From contig JAJYWY010000017.1 of the NCBI GenBank assembly GCA_021791245.1, positions 1-46,180 on the forward strand: a stretch of 46,180 nucleotides of DNA. The letters are read 5' to 3'. This DNA is from Microcaldota archaeon (GTDB taxonomy: Archaea > Micrarchaeota > Micrarchaeia > Micrarchaeales > CABMGC01). Position numbers and translations under genes: made by a program. The notes under the pieces are model-generated. The model saw only the letters and a list, made by a program, of their open reading frames with translations. It made no database searches and was not told the DNA's origin. This document shows positions 36,949 through 46,065 of the stretch, piece after piece (the first letter of the stretch is position 1; each line of letters begins with the position of its first letter).

Positions 36949-37926
36949 TTATCTTTGTTTTTCCAATATTTTCTTGCCTATCATGGATCTTCCGCTTATC
37001 ACCCTTAATTGGCGTTGAATATAATATTTATCGCTATCGAAATTTTGTATCAATATGTTGTTTGTTGCATCTGCAATAAAATATTCATTGTCTATTTTAA
37101 CTTTTACCCATGCATGCCCGTTTTGCTCAGGGTCAGATTTTTTTATCTTTCCTACAGCATACCATGATTTTATGTTCTCACGCCTAAGGAGGAGATGCAG
37201 CACTGCAGCCTGCTCTTTGCACACTCCACTAAATGCTGCTATATTCTCTTCCAAATTCATTATATCAAAACTTCTTTTGTCATCGTGATATTTTATAGCT
37301 ATCCGTACGCATTCTATTAATCGCCTTACCTTCATTATCTCCTTTTCTTTCCCATCCGGCAATTTATCTAGAACATTACCATATGCATTCCTGTATGCCA
37401 AGTGAATGCCGGATATTCCTTTGCTTGTACTGGAAGGAATCAGTATTGGGCCATTATTAACAAACACTATATCTCCTGGCTCTAGCTCCTTAAGCCTCTT
37501 TTTTGAATAGGCATAATTAAATTTATTTATAAATTTTTTATAATTAGAAGAGATTTTTCCCATTTGAAATGTTCCAGAAATATAATTGTATAAAGAATAT
37601 ATTATGCCAATATCTATTATAGGTGATAGTGATATCGGCAAAAAAAAGTTTGTAATAAATGAAGCAACAGCTACGAAAGTGCCCCTTGAGAGTTTTTTCT
37701 CGATGTTATTAAATTTATTGGTCCAATCCCATCTCTTTTTTGATTCCTTCAATGTGCTTGTATATATCGATTTAATCTCATGTATATCTTCTTCGGTAAG
37801 TTTATCTGGTATGTATCCAAACATTTTCCTATTCATTGCTCTTCTTGCAATAAGATCTTGATGCTTGCGCAAAGTCTCTTTGAAACTAGCTTTTTTAGCA
37901 TCTTTAATTGAAAGCATATTATGCAC
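36949..37926 (-). CDS. Transglutaminase-like cysteine protease-fold protein with membrane segments
   Basis: Cys/His/Asp pattern FSGVCKEQAAVLHLLLRR..NGHAWVKVKIDNEYFIADATN. Confidence 0.75.
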   Translation of the reverse strand: MHNMLSIKDAKKASFKETLRKHQDLIARRAMNRKMFGYIPDKLTEEDIHEIKSIYTSTLKESKKRWDWTNKFNNIEKKLSRGTFVAVASFITNFFLPISLSPIIDIGIIYSLYNYISGTFQMGKISSNYKKFINKFNYAYSKKRLKELEPGDIVFVNNGPILIPSSTSKGISGIHLAYRNAYGNVLDKLPDGKEKEIMKVRRLIECVRIAIKYHDDKRSFDIMNLEENIAAFSGVCKEQAAVLHLLLRRENIKSWYAVGKIKKSDPEQNGHAWVKVKIDNEYFIADATNNILIQNFDSDKYYIQRQLRVISGRSMIGKKILEKQR

Positions 37927-38074
37927 ATGTCTTGGATTTTATGTATCTGTTATTTTATTGTTGTGATTTAATAATATATATTATCTGTCTCATGTTTTGC
38001 TCTGCAAAAAAACCTTGATTAAAGAGGGGAAGTGTTCATAAACAAGAAGGCATAGTTTGCTTCTTTGCAAAAAT

Positions 38075-38953
38075 CTATGCGAAGCTTATTGCTATTGCAC
38101 CAATTACCATCATTGTAAATCCTATAAGTTGCAGCGAGCTTAGCCTGTCCTTATAAAAAATTCTTCCGGTTATGCCTATTGCAAGAGGCACTAAGGCGAC
38201 GATTGCACTAGAAATAGCTATGGCGCCCATACCTATGTCCGCACCATATAATATGTTTCCCAGACCGTCGAGTATGCCGCCTACTGCTACTAGCATTATA
38301 GATGGAAGAGAATAAAGTATACTTCTTGCCACGTTCAGATTCGCCTTTGGCATCTTTTCTTTAGAAGGCAAAAACAGGACGCACATTGCCACAGTAAAGA
38401 AGCCGGCTAGTCTTACTATTGCTATGGGTTCCGTATAATTTCCGGTTATGCTTATTGCATATGCCATTGCAACCCAGTATATAGTCCATATGCAAAATGC
38501 CGCAACTGCAGGCAATACCAGCCTGTTGATTGAGAAACCGTTCTTCTTCATTACAAGAACCGCGCCTGTAAATATAATCAGCATTCCCAGTGCATTTATT
38601 GCGCTTAGCTTCTCGCCAAATGCAGCTATGCCAAGTATTATCAGAAACGCAGGGGGCAGTTCTGACAGCACTGCTGTAGTCGTTATCTGCTCGGTCTCGA
38701 ATGTCTTGTAGAATAGTATATCTGCGATGCCGAATGCAATGCCAACCAATATTGATAGAGCAATTATTGGGAATGGCACTGCAGGTTCTGGGGCCATGAA
38801 ATAGAATGCAGCAACGGGCAGCAATCCAAATCCTAGTATGTAGAGCGCCAATTTTTGCTTGCCCACCTTAAATACCATGCCTTTTGTCAATGTGTCGCTT
38901 ACTGCAAAGGAGAGCATTGCTACAAAGGCAATCGGTATTATATAGCCGGACAT
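38075..38953 (-). CDS. EamA/DMT-superfamily transporter
   Basis: About ten hydrophobic helices in two repeats; SALNALGMLIIFTGAVLVM, SSLQLIGFTMMVIGAIAISFA. Confidence 0.8.
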   Translation of the reverse strand: MSGYIIPIAFVAMLSFAVSDTLTKGMVFKVGKQKLALYILGFGLLPVAAFYFMAPEPAVPFPIIALSILVGIAFGIADILFYKTFETEQITTTAVLSELPPAFLIILGIAAFGEKLSAINALGMLIIFTGAVLVMKKNGFSINRLVLPAVAAFCIWTIYWVAMAYAISITGNYTEPIAIVRLAGFFTVAMCVLFLPSKEKMPKANLNVARSILYSLPSIMLVAVGGILDGLGNILYGADIGMGAIAISSAIVALVPLAIGITGRIFYKDRLSSLQLIGFTMMVIGAIAISFA

Positions 38954-39008
38954 ATTATATGCATTTTATAAATAAAGAAATAATAATGTTGAGAAGCGAT
39001 TGGTTTTC

Positions 39009-40052
39009 ATGCTGTATTTTGCATACGTATCAAATGTATTTAAGAAAAGCTCTCTTAATGAGCTTAGTAGAATTTTTCCAGATATGGATATTCTCAAGGA
39101 TTACAGGGAAATCGTAATATTCAATTCAAAGAAAAGGTTCAGCGTAGGGGATTTTAACAAGGAAAGCCCGATTTTCACATACAACATTATCAGGCTAAAC
39201 GAGAAAAAGGATGTTTCCACAGGGAATTACCTTGACGACATATACAAAACTGCATATTCTTTAAAACCGCGGAAAAAAAGCCGCATTAGGATCGAATGCT
39301 TTGATCTGAATAGCAGATGCGGTTATTCCTCAAAAGACATAGAAGTTTATATTGGAGAAAAGCTTGAATCGGACGGATATTGCATGGATATCATGAATCC
39401 CGATACTCTCCTTTATTTAGTTATAATAGATATGACCTGCTTTGCAGGGTGCGCCAGAAGAAACGAGATTGTACGAGAAAGTGCAAATCCGAGAAGGAGA
39501 TATGCAAGGAAAATCAGCAGGGCCGAATGGAAATTGCAGGAAGCGTTTGAGGAATTCCATATTCCAAATGGGAATTTGGCAATAGACGTTGGCGCATCTC
39601 CCGGAGGCTGGAGTGCCGTGCTGGTAAATAAGGGATTCAGAGTAATAGCTATTGACCCTGCAGATTTTGACGAGAGCATTGTAAGCAGCGATGCAATAGC
39701 GTACCACGCAGCCAGGGGAAAAATATGCGAAGTGGATAAAATGAATAATGATATAATCCATTTGAAGGAGAAACTCACAAGCGCAGTAAAAAAGATGGAC
39801 GGGATTATTGCAGACATGATTGCTATAGATATAAACTCACCAGGCAAAGATGCAGCAGAAGCTGCCATAATGTACTCAAAATATTTAAAAAAAGATGGCG
39901 CTTTATTGATAACAATAAAATGCCAGACAAAATTTGTAAAGTCTCATATAGAAACTGCCAAAAAACTGCTCCGCAAGAAATTTAAGATAAAGGGAGTGCG
40001 AGTGCTTCCTGCGAACAGGCAGGAAGTCACTATATTTGGGGTGAAAATATGA
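39009..40052 (+). CDS. FtsJ-like SAM-dependent (RNA 2'-O-) methyltransferase with N-terminal extension
   Basis: SRAEWKLQEAFEEF..LAIDVGASPGGWSAVLVNKGFRVIAIDPADFD..DGIIADM..LLITIKCQ. Confidence 0.8.
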   Translation: MLYFAYVSNVFKKSSLNELSRIFPDMDILKDYREIVIFNSKKRFSVGDFNKESPIFTYNIIRLNEKKDVSTGNYLDDIYKTAYSLKPRKKSRIRIECFDLNSRCGYSSKDIEVYIGEKLESDGYCMDIMNPDTLLYLVIIDMTCFAGCARRNEIVRESANPRRRYARKISRAEWKLQEAFEEFHIPNGNLAIDVGASPGGWSAVLVNKGFRVIAIDPADFDESIVSSDAIAYHAARGKICEVDKMNNDIIHLKEKLTSAVKKMDGIIADMIAIDINSPGKDAAEAAIMYSKYLKKDGALLITIKCQTKFVKSHIETAKKLLRKKFKIKGVRVLPANRQEVTIFGVKI

Positions 40053-40137
40053 TATCCAAACGCAACAACCGTAAATATGGACAATGATTTTGCATGCGGG
40101 ACAGGAAGGCAGTGGCGTTTTTTACATATATATCTGG

Positions 40138-40373
40138 TAGTGGCATGCCGTAGCCCCCCTTCTGTTTTAGACAGCATTGGACTAAGCGGCAATATGCCTT
40201 GCAGGCTCACTGCATGCGCATCGGCGCGTTTCATCTCCTTATGTGTGCTCGTAATGTCACAGCTTATACACATTCGGAGTTCGTTTCTGTTCCGAATTAG
40301 GCCTTGGGCCATGCATGCTCTGCCTGGGGAGAGCTTCCTCCGCACTGGGCGGTGAGCTGTCCGCATGCCACTG
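40138..40373 (-). ncRNA. rnpB: RNase P RNA
   Basis: Minus-strand: P1 GTGGCATGC..GCATGCCAC at both ends, CR-I-like GGAGGAAGCTCTCC, P11 ACAGAAACGA, GAGATGAAACG, CR-V-like CTGCAAGGC, CR-IV-like ACAGAAGGGGGGCTACGG. Confidence 0.85.
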
Positions 40374-40412
40374 AACTTTTATATACTTTAATCTATATAA
40401 GCTATTGTTTGT

Positions 40413-40853
40413 ATGTTTCTCCCCTTGGTATTCCTTGCAATAAGCATTCCTAAAAGCATAGGCAACATCAGCATTCCAGGCAACGTCAACATTCCAAGCA
40501 ATATCAGCATTCCAAGCAACATAATTCCAGGGAACATATCCGTGCCTGGAACTGCATATATACCGAAAAGCATAGCGCCGGGAAGCATAGAATACCTTGG
40601 GTCCGAGATATTTATTATATTGGCCATATTAATTGTAATCACGGTGATCTTCAAGGTTGGGGCTTCACTATTCAAGCTCGTTGCAGGAATAATAGCGAAC
40701 AGCGTATTCGGCCTCGTAGGGCTTTACATACTTAATATAACGCTTGGGCTGGGCATACCTTTTACATTGCCTATAATAGTGCCAATAGCAGTATTCGGGC
40801 TTCCTGGGCTAGGCACCATAGTTATACTTAAGTTCATGGGCATACCATTATAG
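40413..40853 (+). CDS. BofA-like small membrane protein with N-terminal IPGNI-type repeats
   Basis: C-terminal IANSVFGLVGLYILNITLGLGIPFTLPIIVPIAVFGLPGLGTIVILKFMG (pro-sigmaK processing inhibitor BofA-like); N-term NISIPGNVNIPSNISIPSNIIPGNISVPG. Confidence 0.7.
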   Translation: MFLPLVFLAISIPKSIGNISIPGNVNIPSNISIPSNIIPGNISVPGTAYIPKSIAPGSIEYLGSEIFIILAILIVITVIFKVGASLFKLVAGIIANSVFGLVGLYILNITLGLGIPFTLPIIVPIAVFGLPGLGTIVILKFMGIPL

Positions 40854-40854
40854 G

Positions 40855-41049
40855 CTATTTCGCCAGGTCTATGTCCTCCTTCTTAAGCGTCTTTCTCTTA
40901 GCGTGCTTTGCCAATTTTGCAGCCTTCCTTGCTATCCTGTATGCATATGCATTAAGCGTGTCAACGAATTCGTTAACTGCCTCGTCGCTGACTTTCACTG
41001 GGCCGGATTCCTTGAGTATTCTTTTTGCAATTGGCTTGGTTATTGGCAT
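40855..41049 (-). CDS. Archaeal histone
   Basis: PITKPIAKRILKESGPVKVSDEAVNEFVDTLNAYAYRIARKAAKLAKHAKRKTLKKEDIDLA; ATG at M6 of track ORF. Confidence 0.93.
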   Translation of the reverse strand: MPITKPIAKRILKESGPVKVSDEAVNEFVDTLNAYAYRIARKAAKLAKHAKRKTLKKEDIDLAK

Positions 41050-41077
41050 AAAACCACATATCATTTTTTGTAAGTGT

Positions 41078-42778
41078 TTAAAAGGTTTGCTTTCTTTCCT
41101 TTATCTCTGCAGTAACGTTGCCTATGAATGCATCAATATCGACCCCAAACTTCTGCTCCCCAGACCTGTTCCTAACTGCCAGCTTGCCAGATTCCTCCTC
41201 TTTCTTGCCTACTATTATCATGTAAGGTATCTTCCTCATCTGTGCATCACGTATTTTGTATTCAAGGGTCCTATCTGATTCGTCCAGTTCCACTCTTATG
41301 CCGCTGCTTCTTATTTTTTTGCTTGCTTCAATGGCAAATCCAATGTGCTGCTCGGACAGAGGTATCACTTCTACCTGCACTGGCGAAAGCCACGTAGGGA
41401 ACTTGCCCTGGTAGTGCTCAACCATTACCCCTATGAATCTCTCCAGTGTACCGAGCAGAGCCCTGTGTATTATTATAGGCGTATGCTGCTTGCCGTCTTC
41501 GCCCGTATATTCTAAGTTGAACCTTATTGGCAACTGGAAGTCTACCTGGACTGTTCCGCACTGCCATTTTCTCCCCATCGAATCGAAAGCATCAACATCT
41601 ATCTTAGGCCCATAAAACGCGCCTTCGCCTTCCTTTATCTCGTATCTTATCCCCTTCTTTTCAAGCGTCTTCTTTACTATGTCTGTTGCCCTCTGCCACA
41701 CCTTCTCGTCACCAAGATGATTCTCGGGCATTGTGGAAAGATTCATTATATACTTAAGGCCGAAGGTGTCATAGACCCTGCTTATAAGCTCTATTACAGA
41801 TTCAAGTTCTGCTTCTATCTGGTCCTCCTTTAGGAATATGTGTGCATCGTCCTGGACAAATTCCCTTACCCTAAACAGGCCGGTGAGCGCTCCGCTTATC
41901 TCGTTCCTGTACAGCCTGTCGAAGCACGCAGCCCTGAAAGGAAGCTCCTTATAGCTCCACTTCCTAGACTTATATATGAGTATTGTAGAAGGGCAGTTCA
42001 TGGGCTTCATGCCAAGCCGCTCTCCCTCAACGTCGACAAGGAACATGTTCTGGCTGAAGTGGTCAAGATGGCCGCTCACGCTCCACAATGCAATGTTTGA
42101 AAGCGCAGGCATGCTCACTTCCTTGTATCTTTTCTCTTCAAGCAGTTCGCGTATGAACTTAAGAAGTTCCATATATATTATGAGCCCGTTGTTGTGCCAA
42201 TAAACTGACCCTGGCGAAACTTCCTGGAAGCTGAAGAGATCAAGTTTCTCTCCTATAACCCTGTGGTCAGTATCCGGAAGGCCTGAAATGTCGCTCTTCC
42301 TTACTATAGAAGTGTCTATTTCCTTCTTCATCTGCCTTGGCTTCCCTTGCATCCCTTCAACGCTTTTAGTGCTGCCATATGTCTTGGACTGTTCTGCAAG
42401 AGGGTGGCCTTTTATCTTCATGCTCAGCCTCTTGTTCCATCCAAACGCAGATGAATGGTACTCTATGCCCTTCTCTTTAGCATTTTCCCGCATCTTATTT
42501 ATTATAGACATAGCGTCGTCAGGAGAGGCAAGGTTGCTGCTAAGGTGCGCAAAAGGATATATCACAAGGTTCTTCCTTTTCATTTTCTCCATGTACATAT
42601 ATGCATCGTCTATTGCCTTTGCAGCCTCTTCTATTCCGTCTCCTTTCTCAATAGACACGAGCATGACTAGCGCATCGTTTATCCTTATGGGTTTCTTTTC
42701 AGCAGGTTCATGCTTTGCAAGCTCGGGCTTTATTGGCTCGTACTCTATTTCATCGACATCTAGCTGAAGTATCCTCAT
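41078..42778 (-). CDS. thrS: Threonyl-tRNA synthetase, archaeal type
   Basis: Archaeal editing-domain N-term MRILQLDVDEIEYEP; RNEISGALTGLFRVREFVQDDAHIF; HRALLGTLERFIGVMVEHYQGKFPTWLSPVQV. Preferred start is M32 of track ORF. Confidence 0.95.
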   Translation of the reverse strand: MRILQLDVDEIEYEPIKPELAKHEPAEKKPIRINDALVMLVSIEKGDGIEEAAKAIDDAYMYMEKMKRKNLVIYPFAHLSSNLASPDDAMSIINKMRENAKEKGIEYHSSAFGWNKRLSMKIKGHPLAEQSKTYGSTKSVEGMQGKPRQMKKEIDTSIVRKSDISGLPDTDHRVIGEKLDLFSFQEVSPGSVYWHNNGLIIYMELLKFIRELLEEKRYKEVSMPALSNIALWSVSGHLDHFSQNMFLVDVEGERLGMKPMNCPSTILIYKSRKWSYKELPFRAACFDRLYRNEISGALTGLFRVREFVQDDAHIFLKEDQIEAELESVIELISRVYDTFGLKYIMNLSTMPENHLGDEKVWQRATDIVKKTLEKKGIRYEIKEGEGAFYGPKIDVDAFDSMGRKWQCGTVQVDFQLPIRFNLEYTGEDGKQHTPIIIHRALLGTLERFIGVMVEHYQGKFPTWLSPVQVEVIPLSEQHIGFAIEASKKIRSSGIRVELDESDRTLEYKIRDAQMRKIPYMIIVGKKEEESGKLAVRNRSGEQKFGVDIDAFIGNVTAEIKERKQTF

Positions 42779-42939
42779 TTTATCAATGCATGAATAGTAA
42801 GAATATGAACACTTGTGACATCTCCCACCGCTACTATATTGATTTCTCCGACCTAGTGGCAAGGGCCGCAAGGCCAGAATAATGTTCTCGGTTAATCATT
42901 TATCACATTCATCTTTTTATACTTTCCTAATGCTCTGCT

Positions 42940-43040
42940 ATTCATCGCAGTGCGATATTCTGACTTTCATTAGGACAGGAGGACGTTAGTCTAAAGCACG
43001 GTGGATTTCTGCGTGTCACGCGATAAGAGGCAAATCCGTA
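42940..43040 (+). ncRNA. Candidate structured ncRNA between S3Ae and ThrRS genes
   Basis: TATA-like tttttatactttcc near 42914-42927; hairpin ggatttctgcgtgtcacgcgataagaggcaaatcc followed by gtagaca (H/ACA-like ACA). Confidence 0.3.
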
Positions 43041-43049
43041 GACATGATT

Positions 43050-43619
43050 CTACTTTCCGATCTCTATCCTTTTTAGCTCCAACTTTGCTATTGGTGCAAT
43101 CTTGTTTGACATCTTCTTCGCTTCTGCCTGAAGAGAGCCTGAGATAAGGTCTTTTATTGTATCATCAACTGTCTTCGACGCGGAATACTCTTTTAGGAAA
43201 TCCGCCATCAGTTTCCTTAGCACCTTCTGCTTTGCTTCCCCTATCTTGTTTGCTGCAACTATGAGCATCTTGAGCACGAAGCCCTTGCCTTCTTTATCCT
43301 TTAGCCCATTTACCGTGTATATTGCAGTGGTGTTTGTCCTCACAAGCGAATGCAGATAGCTGAAGCTGTTTTCTATATAGTTTATGCTTGAATGCGCAGC
43401 ATTGCCGCTGGCAGATTCTATCTTGAACCCTGCGGAGAGGAAATTATGCGAGGGATTCTTGGTCACGCCAAACAGGCTTATCTTTATTACCCTCCCAGTC
43501 ACGCTCTTTTCATCCGCTGCAGGTATTTCGCCCAGTACCACCTCTTCAAGAACCTTCGGTGCATAAAGAGTGAACCATTTCTTGCTCTTCCACTTATCTT
43601 GGGATTTCTGTGTAGCCAA
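43050..43619 (-). CDS. rps3ae: Ribosomal protein eS1 (S3Ae)
   Basis: KWKSKKWFTLYAPKVLEEVVLGEIPAADEKSVTGRVIKISL. Confidence 0.93.
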   Translation of the reverse strand: MATQKSQDKWKSKKWFTLYAPKVLEEVVLGEIPAADEKSVTGRVIKISLFGVTKNPSHNFLSAGFKIESASGNAAHSSINYIENSFSYLHSLVRTNTTAIYTVNGLKDKEGKGFVLKMLIVAANKIGEAKQKVLRKLMADFLKEYSASKTVDDTIKDLISGSLQAEAKKMSNKIAPIAKLELKRIEIGK

Positions 43620-43629
43620 TCAATCACAT

Positions 43630-44088
43630 TCATTTTACAAGTAGCGCTGCCTTTTCCGGATCATACTTCCAATCTGAAGGTAGAACTCCCTCTCTCTTGT
43701 AGTACTTCGAGAGCCGCCATACTTTTGATTCTACCCTAGTAAGGCCAAGTTTGTTATGAACATCATTCTTGTTTAACGAGAGGTGCCTTCTCATCCTGAC
43801 CGCTTCCCTTATGAGATCCATAAGATCCTGGGGAAATTCCGTTCCTACACCTTTCTCCTTTGCTATGCTGGCAAGCCGTTTTCCTAGAGCATGCCTAATA
43901 TTAGGTACATTATGCTTGTCCTTAAGGGTCTGCCCTATCACTGACAAGCGTGTTCCCTGTTTTGCATAGCTGACTATAAGATCCTCTATCTCCTGCTTTG
44001 ACATTCCGGCTTCCTTTGCTTTGACCAGGTCGAGGTTAGGCTTTCTAGATTTCGCCTTACCGTGTTTCTTAGTATGCATTCTTGCCAT
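43630..44088 (-). CDS. rpsO: Ribosomal protein uS15
   Basis: MARMHTKKHGKAKSRKP..GVLPSDWKYDPEKAALLVK; ATG at M4 of track ORF. Confidence 0.94.
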   Translation of the reverse strand: MARMHTKKHGKAKSRKPNLDLVKAKEAGMSKQEIEDLIVSYAKQGTRLSVIGQTLKDKHNVPNIRHALGKRLASIAKEKGVGTEFPQDLMDLIREAVRMRRHLSLNKNDVHNKLGLTRVESKVWRLSKYYKREGVLPSDWKYDPEKAALLVK

Positions 44089-44396
44089 TAAAACCACATG
44101 AAATCAGCAGAGAAAAAGTCTGCTAAGGGATTATATTGTGCAATAAGGTTTATAAGTATTATTACAAACGGCAGGAAAAGCCTTATACCGATTTGGAAAT
44201 CCTGCGGAAGGTTTTGCTGACTAATCCGAATTGTTTAATGCCTTTTGATGAACTAGGCTTTTTGCTATGCGTTTTGTATATGACAACCCCTCTATAGACA
44301 AACTAGGCAAAAGATTTAAATACCTTTCTGTATTAGAAACTATTGCTAATTTTAGAAATATTTTTAAAGATTCCTATATCCAAAGAGATGAATTAG

Positions 44397-45488
44397 ATGA
44401 AAACCCAAGTAAAAAAAACTACAAAGAAGGATGCAAAAAAAAGCCCAGAAAAAAAAGCAGGGCAGAAGTCCCAAGTTATGCCAAAGGCAATTACTGCGCA
44501 AAAGGAGATGGAAGAGGAGTTTCTTGCACAGGAAGGGCTTGATGAGCAGAGCGTGAAGATAGTCAAGGGAAAGGTAGAGGGCGGAGTAAGGAAGTGCCCT
44601 AGCTGCGGAAGCACTGACATAATATTCGACAATGAGAGGGGGGAAGAGATATGCAACTCCTGCGGCCTTGTCATAGAAGAGAACATAACAGACGTAGGCC
44701 CAGAGTGGCGTGCGTTCGACGCTGACCAGAGAAATTCGAGGGCAAGGACTGGCGCTCCAATCAAATATACGAAGCTGAATAAAGGGCTAGTAACCGAAAT
44801 AGACATGTACAACAGGGACATACGAGGGGCAAAGCTGCCTTCAAAGAGGCAGGCTCAGCTGTATAGGCTTAGGAAATGGCATAAGAGGGCAAGCATAGCA
44901 ACATCGAGCGAGAGGAACTATCTTATAGCGCTTCCAGAATTGAACAGGGCAGCTTCATATCTCGGCTTGCCAGAGAACATAAGGGAGAGCGCAGCTCTGC
45001 TCTATAGGCAGTGCGTAAAGAACAACCTAATAAGGGGCAGGCCAATCGAGACAGTCGTTAATGCTGCGCTGTATGCAACATGCAGAAGCGCAGGAATGCC
45101 AAGGACGCTTGACGAGATAGCACAGATATCAGGGGTTCCAAAGAAGGAGATAGGCAGGGCATATAGGGTAATCTCCCACGAGCTTGGCCTGAAGATACCG
45201 CTTACGGATCCTGCGGGATACGTCCCACGATATGTTGCCGCGCTTAAGCTGAGCGGAGATGCACAGGAGAAATCAATGGAGCTGCTGAGAAGCGCAATGA
45301 AGAAAGGGCTTGTAAGCGGAAGGAGCCCTACCGGAGTATCGGCAGCCGCAGTGTATATAGCAGCTGCTTTGGTAGGCGAGAGGAGAACACAGAAAGAAGT
45401 GGCAAACGTCGCAGGAGTCACAGAAGTTACGATCAGAAATAGGTACAGGGAGCTGAAGAAGGAGCTTGATATAGATGTCAATCTCTGA
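44397..45488 (+). CDS. tfb: Transcription initiation factor TFB
   Basis: Zn ribbon CPSCGSTDIIFDNERGEEICNSCGLVIEE, B-finger GPEWRAFDADQ, two cyclin repeats. Confidence 0.97.
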   Translation: MKTQVKKTTKKDAKKSPEKKAGQKSQVMPKAITAQKEMEEEFLAQEGLDEQSVKIVKGKVEGGVRKCPSCGSTDIIFDNERGEEICNSCGLVIEENITDVGPEWRAFDADQRNSRARTGAPIKYTKLNKGLVTEIDMYNRDIRGAKLPSKRQAQLYRLRKWHKRASIATSSERNYLIALPELNRAASYLGLPENIRESAALLYRQCVKNNLIRGRPIETVVNAALYATCRSAGMPRTLDEIAQISGVPKKEIGRAYRVISHELGLKIPLTDPAGYVPRYVAALKLSGDAQEKSMELLRSAMKKGLVSGRSPTGVSAAAVYIAAALVGERRTQKEVANVAGVTEVTIRNRYRELKKELDIDVNL

Positions 45489-45532
45489 TTCTCTCCTTTT
45501 GCCTTTTTCTTTTTACCTTTTGCAATGATAAC

Positions 45533-45973
45533 ATGTTGAGAAAGAATATGAATGCGGCATTGGGGCTTTTTGCATTGCTGCAGCTACTTCTCTTTCAGGG
45601 CGTGATCAGCTCCACTGTATATAATTACGCCCAATCCAACTCCATTTATCAGAATGCGTCAGCATATGTAAATTATGTCAATCAGAGCGGGTACATAATA
45701 TTCTATCCAAACCTGACTTCGGCATATTTATACCTGAACAAGGCGCAATCTTACCTTGTAAGCTCGCCGCAGAGTTCAGTCTTTTACAGCAACAAGGCAA
45801 TAAGCAGCGCACAAAGCCAATATAATGCAGTAAACAGCTACAAGGCTGAGACATTGTACGCAATGGCTGCAATCACTGCAATATCGGCAATATCACTCTA
45901 TATCCTGATTAAGCCTATAAAAAGGAGATTAAGAAGGCAGCAGCGCGGCAGAAGTTTGAAAAACAACGTGTAA
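45533..45973 (+). CDS. Hypothetical protein with N-terminal signal/TM and C-terminal TM
   Basis: Hydrophobic N-term LGLFALLQLLLFQGVIS, C-term AMAAITAISAISLYILIKPIKRRLRRQQRGR. Confidence 0.6.
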   Translation: MLRKNMNAALGLFALLQLLLFQGVISSTVYNYAQSNSIYQNASAYVNYVNQSGYIIFYPNLTSAYLYLNKAQSYLVSSPQSSVFYSNKAISSAQSQYNAVNSYKAETLYAMAAITAISAISLYILIKPIKRRLRRQQRGRSLKNNV

Positions 45974-45981
45974 TTAATGTG

Positions 45982-46065
45982 TATGAAATAAGGGGCAAGC
46001 CCCTTATAAACCCCTAGCACGAGGGGTTCCTCCCCCGACAAGTCGGGGGTATATCACCCCTCGAA
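45982..46065. repeat. Hairpin-rich element 3' of the TnpA-like ORF, including repeat copy 2
   Basis: ATAAGGGG-CAAG-CCCCTTAT; CCCCCGAC-AA-GTCGGGGG nested within CGAGGGGT..ACCCCTCG. Confidence 0.8.

Noticed and set aside
40450-40560. CRISPR-like array
   Set aside because: Repeats are short, contiguous and in-frame within a coding sequence; no spacers. No CRISPR array was seen anywhere in the window.
44267-44542. 91-aa ORF overlapping the start of tfb
   Set aside because: Contains the tfb TATA-like element (aaagatttaaatacc) and overlaps the conserved tfb frame; likely spurious.
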